Program-made: the position numbers and the translations under genes
Notes under the pieces: generated by a model
Databases searched by the model: none
Seen by the model: only the letters and a program-made list of their open reading frames with translations
Told to the model about the DNA's origin: nothing
DNA from: Effrenium voratum
Lineage: Eukaryota; Sar; Dinophyceae; Suessiales; Symbiodiniaceae
Reading direction: 5' to 3'
Length of the DNA: 64,000 bases
Assembly (NCBI GenBank): GCA_963377175.1
Contig: CAUJNA010003741.1
Location: 134,001 to 198,000, forward strand
In this document: piece after piece, positions 45,404 to 54,846 of the stretch
Numbering within the stretch: the first letter of the stretch is position 1
Layout of the letters: every line of letters starts with the position of its first letter

Positions 45404-45819
45404 CCACAAAACACGCGGCTCGCCCACAAGCATCTTTATGGGAATGTCTGCCGCTGCCTTTAGGGTTTAGGTTTAGGGTTTTTAGGGTTTAGGTTTAGGG
45501 TTTTTGGGGTTTAGGTTTAGGGTTTTTAGGGTTTAGGTTTAGGGTTGCTAGGGTTTAGGTTTAGGGTTTTTGGGGTTTAGGTTTCAGAAAGGGACGTTTA
45601 GGGTTTTTAGGGTTTAGGTTTAGGGTTTTTATGGTTTTTAGGGTTTTTAGGGTTTAGGGTTCAAACCCAAGACAAGGTGCTCCAAATCCAGGTTTCGACC
45701 CCCAAGTTTTTGAGGGAGTTCACCCCACACAGGTCTACAAGCTCCCACGCCTGCCACGTTTTTGGATGGTCGGGGCGGGGGCTGTCGCAGACGTCGCGGG
45801 CAAGCGGGATGTTTTGGCC
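45404..45819. other. 416-bp insertion with interstitial TTTAGGG telomere repeats
   Basis: Absent from copy 1. It is flanked by exact GTACCAGTAC at 45394-45403 and 45820-45829; copy 1 has one GTACCAGTAC (38151-38160). The core 45460-45655 is built of TTTAGGG and TTTAGG units, the plant-type telomere repeat also used by dinoflagellates, with some TTTTGGGG variants. About 55 bp of unique DNA precede the core and 165 bp follow it. Confidence 0.9.
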
Positions 45820-46484
45820 GTACCAGTACCACTAGGTGACGTCGCCGTATATGACCCCGCATGGTTTGTGCGTTTTTACGTGTTAATTCCTTGAGATTCG
45901 TCAACCCTTTCAGTGTTTTTGCGTTCCCCAATTTTTGGGAGATTCACATATACTGTGTTTAGCGCGCTCTAGGCATCTTAATCCCGACTTCAATGCGACT
46001 TGAATCTCTCGCTCAAAACAAACCTTCCGTGACTCGTTTTTGTATTCATGCACGTGCCAGCGAAATGCACCCGGATTTTCGTGTGGCCTGCGCAAGGAGT
46101 TGGACACTTGCAAGTGTTTATCATGCCTGCAAAACACATGCACGCACTCGTTTTGGCTTCAGGTTGGCGAGCGTCCTTTGCTCCCCCACCATACGCACTC
46201 GCATGATTTCTGGCACACATTCATTTGTTCTTCATCTTAAGTACATTTCAATTAGCGTCCGTACTACGGAAGTTCCTTCTAAACTTCCTTTGGCTACTGC
46301 TAGTTGCTACTTCTGCTGCTACTGGTACTGCTAGTGCTACTTCTACTCCTAGTTCCGCCTCTGATGCTGCTGCTGGTTCATCGGCGACGATCGCCACTAC
46401 TACGATTATCATTGCTTGCTACTACCCGCTGCTAGTACTACTACTACTGCTAACACTCGGACGACGACTACGACTACGACTGTG

Positions 46485-46485
<1 letters not shown>

Positions 46486-46580
<95 letters not shown>
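46486..46580. repeat. (CTA)n, uninterrupted in copy 2
   Basis: About 31 pure units after TGTGACTACT and before ATGGTTACCGCC. This is the pre-insertion state for the retroelement at 38909. Confidence 0.95.
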
Positions 46581-46581
<1 letters not shown>

Positions 46582-46920
46582 TGGTTACCGCCATCACCGC
46601 CACCGCCATCACTGAATCACCCTGCCCGGTTCGACGGGGATTTTTTCGGAATGCCTTTCTTTACAGCCTCGGTAAAGCCGATAAAATCCGCAGGCTTGGG
46701 GCGTACGCTTTAAAAATCCTAATGTAACTTCACAGCGAATTTGAGGACTTCACTTCGCCGGGCGCTTGTGTTTGTCCTCACTTCAATCCACCAGGATTTC
46801 AAAAAGACATTTTCTTATTTCGAGGCACCCCCCCCTCGTGGACATTTGTTGGCGAAAAAGTGAGAAAAGAAGTCGCAGCCCAGCTTCAGCCCGTCAGGAG
46901 AAGATGAGAGAGCTTACTAT

Positions 46921-47028
46921 TTTAGGTCCCCCAGTAGTGCCCTTTTAACAACTTTTTTGCGGGAGGTCCCTACTAAAATAGACTACAGAGAAAAGGGTAC
47001 CCTTATTATTCTTACCTCTCTACTGGAG
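46921..47028. mobile_element. foldback element, family 1, copy 2 (right end eroded)
   Basis: Starts TTTAGGTCCCCCAGTAG. It ends CTCTACTGGAG and then ATTGCAAGTTG directly, so the final GACCTAG and flanking T are deleted. Confidence 0.85.
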
Positions 47029-47523
47029 ATTGCAAGTTGTGGGCACAGCAGCACAGCATGCGAGTTTTCATTTCTTCAAACAGTGAGTTGGCTGGAGATG
47101 CGAGGCGATGGTGCAACCAGTAGGCCCTTGCCTTGCTGATATTTTTCCGATTGGGTCAAGCTCAAGTCATAGAAGCAACGTGGTCATTGCTATCCCCTCG
47201 GGAGATGGAGCCAACGTAGCGGCAATGTGTACTTGAACAGATAAAAACTGTTTACCTAAGCCCAAACTCCAACCTTGATGAAACCCTTCGACATATGACA
47301 CCTTGGAGGTCCAGAGGGAGCAGGTTCGCTGTCAGAGGCTGCCTAGTCCGGTCAATTCCAGTTTCGACATCGAGATGACTTTGAGCATTGAAACCGGGTC
47401 AGGCAGCCTCTGTGAAAAGTTCTTACGCGTTTTACGCCCTCGCAAAAACTACCCCCAACAGACGACTCCTTGCGGGGACCGTTTCGGTCACGCCGGGTTG
47501 CCGTGGGATTTTTTGTTCGGCCA

Positions 47524-47609
47524 GGAGCAAGGCGGCCCTCGAGCAGCTGTCCGACCCCAACTTGCACATCGGGGTCTACTTTAAGCCAGTAGGCCTGGAC
47601 GAGGTTTTT
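47524..47609 (+). CDS. possible exon beyond the duplication border
   Basis: After CGGCCAG the frame reads SKAALEQLSDPNLHIGVYFK and then PVGLDE, up to a GTTTTT donor-like site. The composition is protein-like and GC-rich. The duplication breakpoint falls near its start, so copy 1 keeps only the first bases. I do not recognise it. Confidence 0.35.
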
Positions 47610-47639
47610 TTCTCCATCTCCTTACCTGTTTAAGGTACC

Positions 47640-47746
47640 AGGTCCGGGACCCAGTGCCCTTTCTCACCAGCTTGGTTGGGGTTTTAAACGTTCCCCTACC
47701 AAAATAGGTACCCTTTTGCTAACCTCTCTCTTACCAGAGGACGTAG
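47640..47746. mobile_element. foldback element, family 1 (diverged)
   Basis: AGGTCCGGGACCCAGTGCCC to CAGAGGACGTAG, with CTACCAAAATAGGTACCC and GCTAACCTCTCTC in family 1 order. Confidence 0.65.
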
Positions 47747-47849
47747 GGTGTAAAAAACCGCCTGTTTTATAGCGAGCTCACCTGGCGGGTATGACGAGCT
47801 CCGTGGAACAGGTCCTGTATTTGGGGATCCCTGAATTCAGCTTTTGGAA

Positions 47850-47972
47850 TGGTAGACCAATGGAATCCCATTTTGGGGGTTTTCGGTGCACCACCCATTT
47901 TAGAACCTATTTTAGTGGGGATTGGGATGTTCACTGGGGGTACGGGATTTCGGGATTTTGACCCATGGCCAT
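47850..47972. mobile_element. foldback element, family 8
   Basis: GACCAATGGAATCCCATTTTGG, CACCACCCATTTTAGAACCT and, at the right, ATTTTGACCCATGGCCAT. The last is inverted to the family's left end ATGGCTGTGGGTCAAAA. Confidence 0.55.
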
Positions 47973-47983
47973 GTGTATGTACC

Positions 47984-48087
47984 CTCCCACCAATTGACAT
48001 GGAACCTGACGTTCGGGGGTCCTGGTTTGGACCTTTTCCCTTTTAAAGGGACCCCCGAACGTCAGGTTCCATGTTAATTGGTGGGAG
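47984..48087. mobile_element. 104-bp perfect-stem foldback
   Basis: Two 39-base arms with one mismatch flank a 26-base loop. The left arm starts CTCCCACCAATTGACATGG and the right arm ends CCATGTTAATTGGTGGGAG. It lies directly upstream of the copia element and could form a long hairpin. Confidence 0.95.
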
Positions 48088-48444
48088 TGTATAATATATA
48101 TATATAGTGAAGTTTCACATACGACATGAACCCATGTCACCGCAGGCCTTGAGCTCATATAGAAAAGCGAGTTTGGTAGCGGAGCGGGTAAGCTGCTCCA
48201 CGCCAATTTGGGGTCTCCAGCGCCATTTGTCGGGGCCTCTCGCTGGGCTACTGGTCCCTCAGCCAGGGGGACGGTTCTCCCCGCTGAGGGAACCGGTGGA
48301 GGCGCGGAGGAGTTCGAGAACAAGCACCCGCACGCGGCGATCTTGGCTTCTGTAAGCCCCAAGGCTTGAGCCTCGGGCATCTGGCCAGGAGGAGGCAGAG
48401 AATTCGATCCAGGAGACGGTGTTGGCGCGAGCCCACGTACAGCA
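48088..48444 (+). promoter_or_regulatory. putative 5' leader of the copia element with candidate primer-binding site
   Basis: TGGTAGCG at 48174-48181 matches the first eight bases of the Ty1 primer-binding site complementary to initiator tRNA-Met. A TATAATATATATATATA run at 48090-48106 could be an AT-rich promoter. I could not delimit an LTR, and no 3' LTR exists to compare, so this remains tentative. Confidence 0.35.
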
Positions 48445-49788
48445 ATGGCAGCACCTCCCGGGACGAACGCAGGAATTCCGCTGACTGAGTACAGGAGAGA
48501 TGTTCCTCCAGGATGGCAACCGGCACTACCTGACTACCCTCTTTGTTTGTACTTCGACAAACTGAAGCTGTGGTACAGGGTATATGATGGACCTGATGAG
48601 TGTGTCGGGCCTTTGGTGGCAGGTCGATTACATGGTCGCGCTCATCGCATAGCCCTGCAGCTGCGTGTGCCGCGACCGGACGGAACCTTCGACCAAGGAG
48701 ACTCAGCACTGGTGAGACTGGCAGTCGACGAAGTCAGAGACCCGATCAGCCCCAATCAGATCCTGCAGGCCCATATTCCATCTGGCGTTCAGTGCTTGTG
48801 CAACGCGCTCAGAGATGCCTTCGGGCAGAGCGATCAGGACATGGCTTCGTCATCGCTCGACAGGTTCTTTGAGTGCAGACGGTACAAGGTGAGCTTTCAG
48901 GAGTATGCGGTCGAGTGGGACATGCGATTGGAGGAAGCCGCCGATCGAGCTGGATTACAGATCAACGAGGTTGCGAAGTTTTACCTGTTCTTTGAGAGCT
49001 CAGGTTTGCCGCCAAAGATGATCGACGACCTCAAGATGCAGATCGGAGGCAACCTCAATCGCTTCGCAGATGCCAGATCCTTGGCTCTTCGCCTCAGCAA
49101 CAAGAGTGATGCACAGAGCGATGTGTTCTACAACGAGGACTACTACCAGGAGCCGACACACACGGATGAGGATTGGTACAGCCAGGAGTGGTACGATCCT
49201 ATGGAGTGGATCGGTGAGGACTACTACCAGGAGAACGAGGACGTCTACTACGATTACGAAGATGACGGCGACTATGAGGACTACGATGAGTACTATGACC
49301 AATCCCAGGTGGACGCTCCGTCGTTATCATCGACGACGGAACCAGGTGGAGAACAATCGCCCAATGCTGCAAAGAACGTGGAGGAAGTCCACGAGGAGTA
49401 CTACGGGCAGCAGAAGGGCAAAGGCCGTAGCTGCTACATTTGTGGTAGCAGATATCATATCTCCACTGAGTGCCCCATGAACAAAGGCAAGGGCAAAGGA
49501 GGCAAGAGCAAGGGCAAAGGCAAAGGATACAAAGGAGGATACAAAGGAAAAGGGTACAAAGGTGGCTTCAAGGGTGGTTACCAGGGAGGCAAAGGTCATG
49601 GTGGCTATCATGGCGGCAAGGGCCATGGTGGTTTTGGCAAAGGACGCTATGGGTATCCCAAGGGAAAAGGCAATTATGCGACCACCATGGGAACGTATCA
49701 GCAGTGGTACTCGAAGGCTGGACATTTCGGATGTCATCGTGACAGCTACAAGTCGGAGCCAGACACGCCCCGAGGAGCACCACATTAG
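48445..49788 (+). CDS. copia-like Gag polyprotein with CCHC zinc knuckle
   Basis: 447 residues from ATG at 48445. Roughly, residues 1-75 are Pro-rich and 75-225 a helical capsid-like part. Residues 225-290 form an unusual Asp/Glu/Tyr stretch (EDYYQENEDVYYDYEDDGDY). A knuckle CYICGSRYHISTEC (C-x2-C-x4-H-x4-C, 49432-49473) follows, and the tail is Lys/Gly-rich with repeated GKGKGGKSKGKGKG and GYKGGYKG words. The basic tail and knuckle would bind RNA in the capsid particle. The last 75 codons overlap Pol in the +1 frame, as in Ty1-type elements that make Gag-Pol by +1 frameshifting. Confidence 0.8.
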   Translation: MAAPPGTNAGIPLTEYRRDVPPGWQPALPDYPLCLYFDKLKLWYRVYDGPDECVGPLVAGRLHGRAHRIALQLRVPRPDGTFDQGDSALVRLAVDEVRDPISPNQILQAHIPSGVQCLCNALRDAFGQSDQDMASSSLDRFFECRRYKVSFQEYAVEWDMRLEEAADRAGLQINEVAKFYLFFESSGLPPKMIDDLKMQIGGNLNRFADARSLALRLSNKSDAQSDVFYNEDYYQEPTHTDEDWYSQEWYDPMEWIGEDYYQENEDVYYDYEDDGDYEDYDEYYDQSQVDAPSLSSTTEPGGEQSPNAAKNVEEVHEEYYGQQKGKGRSCYICGSRYHISTECPMNKGKGKGGKSKGKGKGYKGGYKGKGYKGGFKGGYQGGKGHGGYHGGKGHGGFGKGRYGYPKGKGNYATTMGTYQQWYSKAGHFGCHRDSYKSEPDTPRGAPH

Positions 49789-52009
49789 CACGCCCAGACA
49801 GGATGACCTTCTGCAGATCAACCGGCCCGAGCGGACTGGAACCGTTACGGAAACCACCAACATCCAGGACAAGCGGCTGCACTTCCCGGTCTTCAAGCAC
49901 TACAAGACTGAGGTCCACGTCGGTGAGTACTTCACGGTACGAGGAGAACGGAGGCGAGGGCTAATCGTGGACCCGGATGCAGCGTCAGGCCTGGTAGGAT
50001 CAGAGACCCTCAGGGACATCATGGAGACCTGCATTATTCCTCAAGGTATGGAGAAGGAAGTGGTCGTCAGTTGGGACAAGACCACTTCGGTCTCAGGCAT
50101 CAGTGGTCAGCCAGACCGAACGCTGGGCGAGATCGTGCTACCGCTGGTTTCGTCAGGACAGCGGATATCATTCCGAGCTGAAGTTCTCGGAGGAGAAGGC
50201 TCATTGTGTCCCGCGTTGGTGGGAAATCCGTCACTGCGACAACTCGGAGCTACGATCTTCACGGAGTACTTCGAGAACGGTGACGGTCTGCTGACAGTCG
50301 GATCCAGAGGACAGTCAGAAGAAGATGCCACCCACAAGATGTTCCGGTTGTTGTTGACCGACTCCGGGCACTACATCCTGGCCACAGACGGCGACAGCTC
50401 TTCGACCGAGGAGATGAAGGAAAACATCACCAAGGACGTCATGTGGTACGAGCAGAAGATCTACGAGGAGAGCTCAACGACGTGGAAGGATGTGCGACCT
50501 CCGATTTTCTGCTACTGCCATCAGGAGCAGTCTGCAAGAAGTGACCGGGGTGAAGTCAATTGTGATGAGAGAACCCCAGGCGGAGATGCAGCAATCGGCC
50601 CACAGGAGAAGAGTCACGGTCAAGCAACCAAGCTACCTCATGAAGGAGATCTTCAGCAAGAAGAGCCAGGACCTCGACTTCCAGTCGACATCTTTCATTC
50701 TGCGGAAGATGAAGATGATTACTGGCAAGTTGGCTTCCCCAGAGGATGTGTTGTCCTGACCCGGGTGCATGTTCGACCAAGGAACACGTTCTTCAGTCCG
50801 ACAGACACGGAGCTTCCAGCAGGATTCAATGTGGAGGATCTTGGGGACGCGCGATACACTGAAGTTCATCCGGAGGAACGGCGAATCGCACCCCGCACGG
50901 TCACGGACACCTGGCATGCACCTGTGGTGACACCATATTATTGGCAGGGAAGCACAAGGTTCCGCAGACCATATCGCCGAGCAGATGGATCAGCAGAAGA
51001 GACCGAGCAGGGAGAGGTTCCCATCGGCGACATGCACATGGAGCCAGGAGAGTCAGTCACGTTCCACCCTGACTCTTATCTAGCACGAGGAAGCCGAAAA
51101 GCACCACCCACGACTACCACAGAAGAGCAGCATCCAACAGAGCGGTCGACTTCCGACAACACCCACAAGCAACAGATGCTTGCGCAGGACGAGGACTTTC
51201 CCAAGTACGTTGAGGACACGCTGCCGGACCACATTCCAGAAGAGCAGACTAAGAAGTTCAACAAGCGGTACAAGGCGGTCAGAGAGGAGTACTACAGCCG
51301 CTCCGGACATCGACCGGTGACGCAAAAGAACTTCGACAAGTGGTTCGCGAAGGCCAAAAGAAAGAACCTGCGATGGCACTTCTGGGAAGTATGTAGCGGA
51401 TCTGGCAGACTGACTCTTGTCATGGTCATGGCCGGTTTATTACGTGGTTTTCCAGTTGACATTCGCTATGGCTGCGACATCAACGACTACAGTCATCAGA
51501 CCATGCCGAAGAAGGCCTACAACGAGTTTGCTCCCATTCTGGTACACGCGTCTCCCGACTGTGCACCATGGTCAGTGTCGGCGAACACGAAGCCTCAGGA
51601 GGTAAGGGAACAAGAGCGACTACGGGATCAACCTGGCCTGGAATTCATCAGCGGGATCTTCGTGGATCAAGAGAAGAGGGGCAACCTCTACAACCTGGAA
51701 CAGCCTCTGGCATCAGCCATGTGGGGCCAAGGTCCAATTCGCTGGGAGCTTCTCAAGCACAACAAGCACAGGCAGCGAGTTGACCAATGCATGCATGGAG
51801 CTACAAATGAGCGAGGCGTACCGGTGCAGAAAGCTACAGGCTTCGGCTCCAACCACAAGTGGAAGAAAACGGCCATCAGATGTTCAGGGCATCAAGGAGG
51901 TGGTCATGCTCATCTTCAAGGACAGGTGAACGGAGTCAACCGAACGGCGCCCAGCCCAGCGCGGTGTATCCGCAGAGGATGTGTCACAAGATGGTTACCG
52001 ACTTCCTGA
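49562..52009 (+). CDS. copia-like Pol, part 1: protease and methyltransferase-like domain
   Basis: The frame is open for 815 codons; the true entry is probably by +1 shift from Gag near 49700-49790. The protease candidate is RRGLIVDPDAASGLVGSETL (active-site Asp codon at 49970), where the usual Asp-Thr/Ser-Gly is replaced by Asp-Pro-Asp. Around 51380-51720 the protein reads like a cytosine-5 DNA methyltransferase: WEVCSGSGRLT (motif I-like, SAM loop), YGCDIND, ASPDCAPWSVSAN (motif IV-like, Cys codon at 51560) and NLEQP (motif VI-like, 51692-51706). The last ~20 codons after GVNRTA are a wrong-frame tail. Activity is unproven. Confidence 0.65.
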   Translation: MASRVVTREAKVMVAIMAARAMVVLAKDAMGIPREKAIMRPPWERISSGTRRLDISDVIVTATSRSQTRPEEHHISTPRQDDLLQINRPERTGTVTETTNIQDKRLHFPVFKHYKTEVHVGEYFTVRGERRRGLIVDPDAASGLVGSETLRDIMETCIIPQGMEKEVVVSWDKTTSVSGISGQPDRTLGEIVLPLVSSGQRISFRAEVLGGEGSLCPALVGNPSLRQLGATIFTEYFENGDGLLTVGSRGQSEEDATHKMFRLLLTDSGHYILATDGDSSSTEEMKENITKDVMWYEQKIYEESSTTWKDVRPPIFCYCHQEQSARSDRGEVNCDERTPGGDAAIGPQEKSHGQATKLPHEGDLQQEEPGPRLPVDIFHSAEDEDDYWQVGFPRGCVVLTRVHVRPRNTFFSPTDTELPAGFNVEDLGDARYTEVHPEERRIAPRTVTDTWHAPVVTPYYWQGSTRFRRPYRRADGSAEETEQGEVPIGDMHMEPGESVTFHPDSYLARGSRKAPPTTTTEEQHPTERSTSDNTHKQQMLAQDEDFPKYVEDTLPDHIPEEQTKKFNKRYKAVREEYYSRSGHRPVTQKNFDKWFAKAKRKNLRWHFWEVCSGSGRLTLVMVMAGLLRGFPVDIRYGCDINDYSHQTMPKKAYNEFAPILVHASPDCAPWSVSANTKPQEVREQERLRDQPGLEFISGIFVDQEKRGNLYNLEQPLASAMWGQGPIRWELLKHNKHRQRVDQCMHGATNERGVPVQKATGFGSNHKWKKTAIRCSGHQGGGHAHLQGQVNGVNRTAPSPARCIRRGCVTRWLPTS

Positions 52010-53295
52010 ACTATCTCAACAGCAACCAGCGGATGGTCCTTCCCAAGTGGCCCAAGCATTTGGCCATATATACCACCGAGCACTACTATGACTGTGTCAG
52101 ATGCAACCTTGGAAGAGCATGCCCCAGGGGTATCGACCACACGCTGATACCTGGGCAGTGCCGGTATGGGAGACGGCCAGAAGGCACCCATCCGAGGAGT
52201 CAAAGGAATCCACCTACGACAAACCCCATCGAGGATTTGAAGAACACGGCCCGAGCGCACACGACCGATGCGGTCGAACTGGAGCTACCAGCCAGCATCA
52301 CTCTGAACATCGAGACAGCGCATTTCCTCAAGAAGGCGTTGCTGGAGACGGTGCAGAAGGCTTTGGGAGTCTTTAATGAAGCAGTTGAACGAGGTGTGGA
52401 ATACAAGCACTGGCTGGAAGACTCGGTGCTCATCGCGATCTATCGCGAGATCTTCAAGGACTACTTCAAGGTCCTTGGCGTGAGCGTGGAGCTTCGCCCA
52501 TGGCATAGGTCCACAGGAGAACCACAGCTCACGGTGAGCACGGCACCGCTACGACTCAGCGTCAGAGGTCCAGCCAAGAAGTGGAAGCTGGAGGAGATCG
52601 ATGACATGACCGAGCTCGGCCCATCACTCATCAATGAAGCCTTGGAGGAAGATGATTGGTTTATCAGCTTCTGTGGAGCCAAGATCGGACATGCGTCACC
52701 TTCCACTCCAACCTCACACCATCGCAAGAATCCACCGGATCCAGCACTACCAGCACGAAGGGATGACGCACTTCTACAACCGCAGGTTATGGACCGACCA
52801 GTACTGGAACCCCAGGCAGCTCGATTGGAAGAAGGCGCACCATATGAAGCAGTGGAAGAAGAAGAGCCTCAAGAAGGTGCGGAGCAGTTGAGGCAGCCCA
52901 TTCGGCCAAACTACAACACGAAGAACGTCCTGAAGAAGCTACCAGAGCTCTCGGAGAACGAACCGCTGAGAGCCAAGAGACTACTACTGGGGCTACATGA
53001 ACGGCTGTGGCATTGCCCTGCACAAGACCTACGGAATCTTCTTCTGCGAGCTGGTCAGACAAGCAAGGTCATTCAACTGGCGGCTGAGGCGGTGAACGAA
53101 TGCGCTGTATGCCGGAAGTACATCCGATTGCCTAATAGACCGCAGTATCGAGCCGGAGGAGCCACCAGCTTCAACCAGACTATACAGATGGATCTGTATC
53201 AGCTTCAAGGTCAATGGTACATATTGTCATCAAAAGTAATTTGGGTCGTAGATCCGGTAGGTTTAGATCCGGGGGGTTTCAGTAAGAACAGCTAA
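51940..53295 (+). pseudogene. copia-like Pol, part 2: linker, GAG-pre-integrase and truncated integrase
   Basis: Continues part 1 after a one-base frame change near 51950 (…GVNRTA to SAVYPQRMCHKMVTDFLNY). It is a long linker with CVRCNLGRACPRG (52096-52134) and acidic/Pro-rich stretches. The integrase zinc finger is HERLWH (52996-53013) and CAVC (53101-53112), the HHCC arrangement. QMDLYQLQGQWYIL holds the first Asp of the integrase core. The protein then runs into unrelated DNA and stops at 53293. The remaining catalytic residues, RT and RNase H are absent, so it cannot be autonomous. Confidence 0.7.
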
Positions 53296-53418
53296 AAAAA
53301 AAACACATGATTCGAAACGAAATGCACTGAAGGCAAGCATGTGATCCGGGGGGGTTCAGTAAGAACAGCTAAAAAAACACGTGATTATTCAGAACGAAAT
53401 GCACTGAAGGCAAGCATG
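53266..53418. repeat. 77-bp direct tandem repeat, two copies
   Basis: Units begin GATCCGGGGGGTTTCAG and end GAAGGCAAGCATGTG, at 53266 and 53343. They differ by an A-run length and a small TATTCAG indel. They start exactly where the copia homology ends. Confidence 0.9.
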
Positions 53419-53837
53419 TGTGAGCACTGGGTTTACAAATGGGCATCTTGACAATTGTCGATTGCGCAGCGAGCATTGCCACTGTCACTGGCATGCTGTC
53501 ACTTGTCAATTGCCAGCTTGCGTTGAGCAAGCGCCGCACACCCCTTTTCCGGACCAAATGTCTCTCAGCCTCTCTCAGACGTCTCACCTCAGGAAACAGA
53601 ACTCAAGCCTGCAAATGACACGTGTGAGTCATGAGAGCTGTGATTGAATCAACACCATGCCACTGGAAGCAAGGAATGCCACTGGACTCAAGGACGCGCA
53701 GCAAATCTCGCTTCGGTTTTGACCAGCAGGCGGCCGAGGGTCTTCCTAGAATGAAGGCCCCGAAGTGAGCATGAATTACAGACTGACAGATTCCATGTGG
53801 CTGTCAATCAATTGAAATAAGTCAACTGCCGCGCCGC
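53419..53837. other. no supported gene; start of CAATTG-rich DNA
   Basis: First TTGACAATTGTCG (53448) and TTGTCAATTGCC (53504) words of the right-hand domain. No exon is supported. Confidence 0.5.
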
Positions 53838-54280
53838 CGTGTGTGTGCGTGTGCGTGTGCGTGTGCGTTTGCGTGTGCGTGTGCGTGTGGGTGTGTGTGT
53901 GTGTGTGTGTGTGGTGTGTGTGTGTGTGTGTGTGTTCGGTGTGTGTGTGTGTGTGTTCGGTGTGTCTGTCTGTGTGACTGTGTCTCAGTGCGTGTCTGTC
54001 TGTGGGTCTGTGTGTGCGTGTGTGTCCGTGTGTGTGTGTGTCTCTGTTTCTCCGTGTTTGTCTGTGGTGTCTGTGTGTGTGTGCGCGGCTGTGTGTGTGT
54101 TTCTCCGTGTGTGTCTCTGCGTGTGTGTGGGTGTGTGATATGTGTGTGTGTGTGCGTGTGGGCTGTGTGGTGTGTGTGTGTGTTTGCGGGGGTGCGGTGT
54201 GCGTATGTCATGTGTCACCTGTCTGTGCATGTCTGTCTGTGTGTGCGAGTCTGTCTGTGTCTGTCTGTGTGTCAGTAAAC
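53838..54280. repeat. (GT)n-rich low-complexity tract
   Basis: GTGTGCGTGTGC, GTGTGTGTG, TGTCTGTCTGTG and GTGTTCGGTGTG words over about 440 bp. Long Cys/Val frames on plus and His/Thr frames on minus are artefacts of the repeat. Confidence 0.95.
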
Positions 54281-54290
54281 GCTGTAATGT

Positions 54291-54846
54291 AAGAAAGCAA
54301 AGGTCCGATTTTTGAACAAATGCCGCAAGTCATTGATACAGCACCAGGCTGCTCCGACATCAGGTGAAACCATCATCGGCGAGGAGTCTGGCCCAGCTTA
54401 TTGATGCCACAGCACAGCTGCACGCGACCATGGCCAAAGTGTTCAAAGGGAACGGGCCGCTTCCCCATGAGTGCAAGTGTCAGTTGAACTGATCTGTCAA
54501 CCTACTCAGACTCACTTGCAAATTATAGGTCCACATTTGTCATTGCTAGCAAGTGCTCACATGCAAACTCGGCTGGGCAGAGTCTCAAACTGCCGAACAG
54601 CTGGTGGTAAGGAAACACGTGCATGGCGGCGGGGCAGGGTCTGACGCACAGTTGACAATCGACTTGATCACTGACTCACCTGACAATTGACTCGACAGTT
54701 GAGTTGACAATTAACTTGACTTGACAATTGAGTTGACAATTGACTTGACAATTGATTTGCCATTGGACCTGGCGCGGCATTTGACAACTCAGTCAATTGA
54801 GCAACTCGACAAGTGCAATGTTCGGGGGGTGGGCCTTATTTTTGTC
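54291..54846. other. no supported gene; TTGACAATTGA cluster
   Basis: 54644-54800 holds at least nine variants of TTGACAATTGA / GACTTGACAATTG in near-tandem order, which together form overlapping inverted repeats. It lies just 3' of the large minus-strand gene. Confidence 0.6.

Larger units (their letters stand above)
43243..47533. repeat. tandem duplication, copy 2 (carries a telomere-repeat insert)
   Basis: Begins CGGCGCCAGGCGGGG directly after GGCCAGGAGCAAC of copy 1. It is colinear with 36001-43242 except for small indels, the missing RT element, the missing family 2 element and the extra 416-bp insert. Identity by eye is well above 90 percent in non-repetitive parts. Confidence 0.9.
48174..53265 (+). 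mobile_element. Ty1/copia-like retrotransposon, 3' truncated
   Basis: The order is Gag (CCHC), protease-like region, methyltransferase-like domain, linker, GAG-pre-integrase HHCC, and the first strand of the integrase core. It then breaks off at about 53226-53265. Reverse transcriptase, RNase H and the 3' LTR are missing. Gag and Pol are in different frames (Pol +1), and one more frame change occurs near 51950. Confidence 0.8.

Noticed and set aside
45460..45655. True chromosome end
   Set aside because: The TTTAGGG block is short, degenerate and bounded by a 10-bp target duplication with colinear sequence on both sides, so it is interstitial.
53838..54280. Cys/Val-rich and His/Thr-rich frames
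   Set aside because: Products of the (GT)n tract on either strand.
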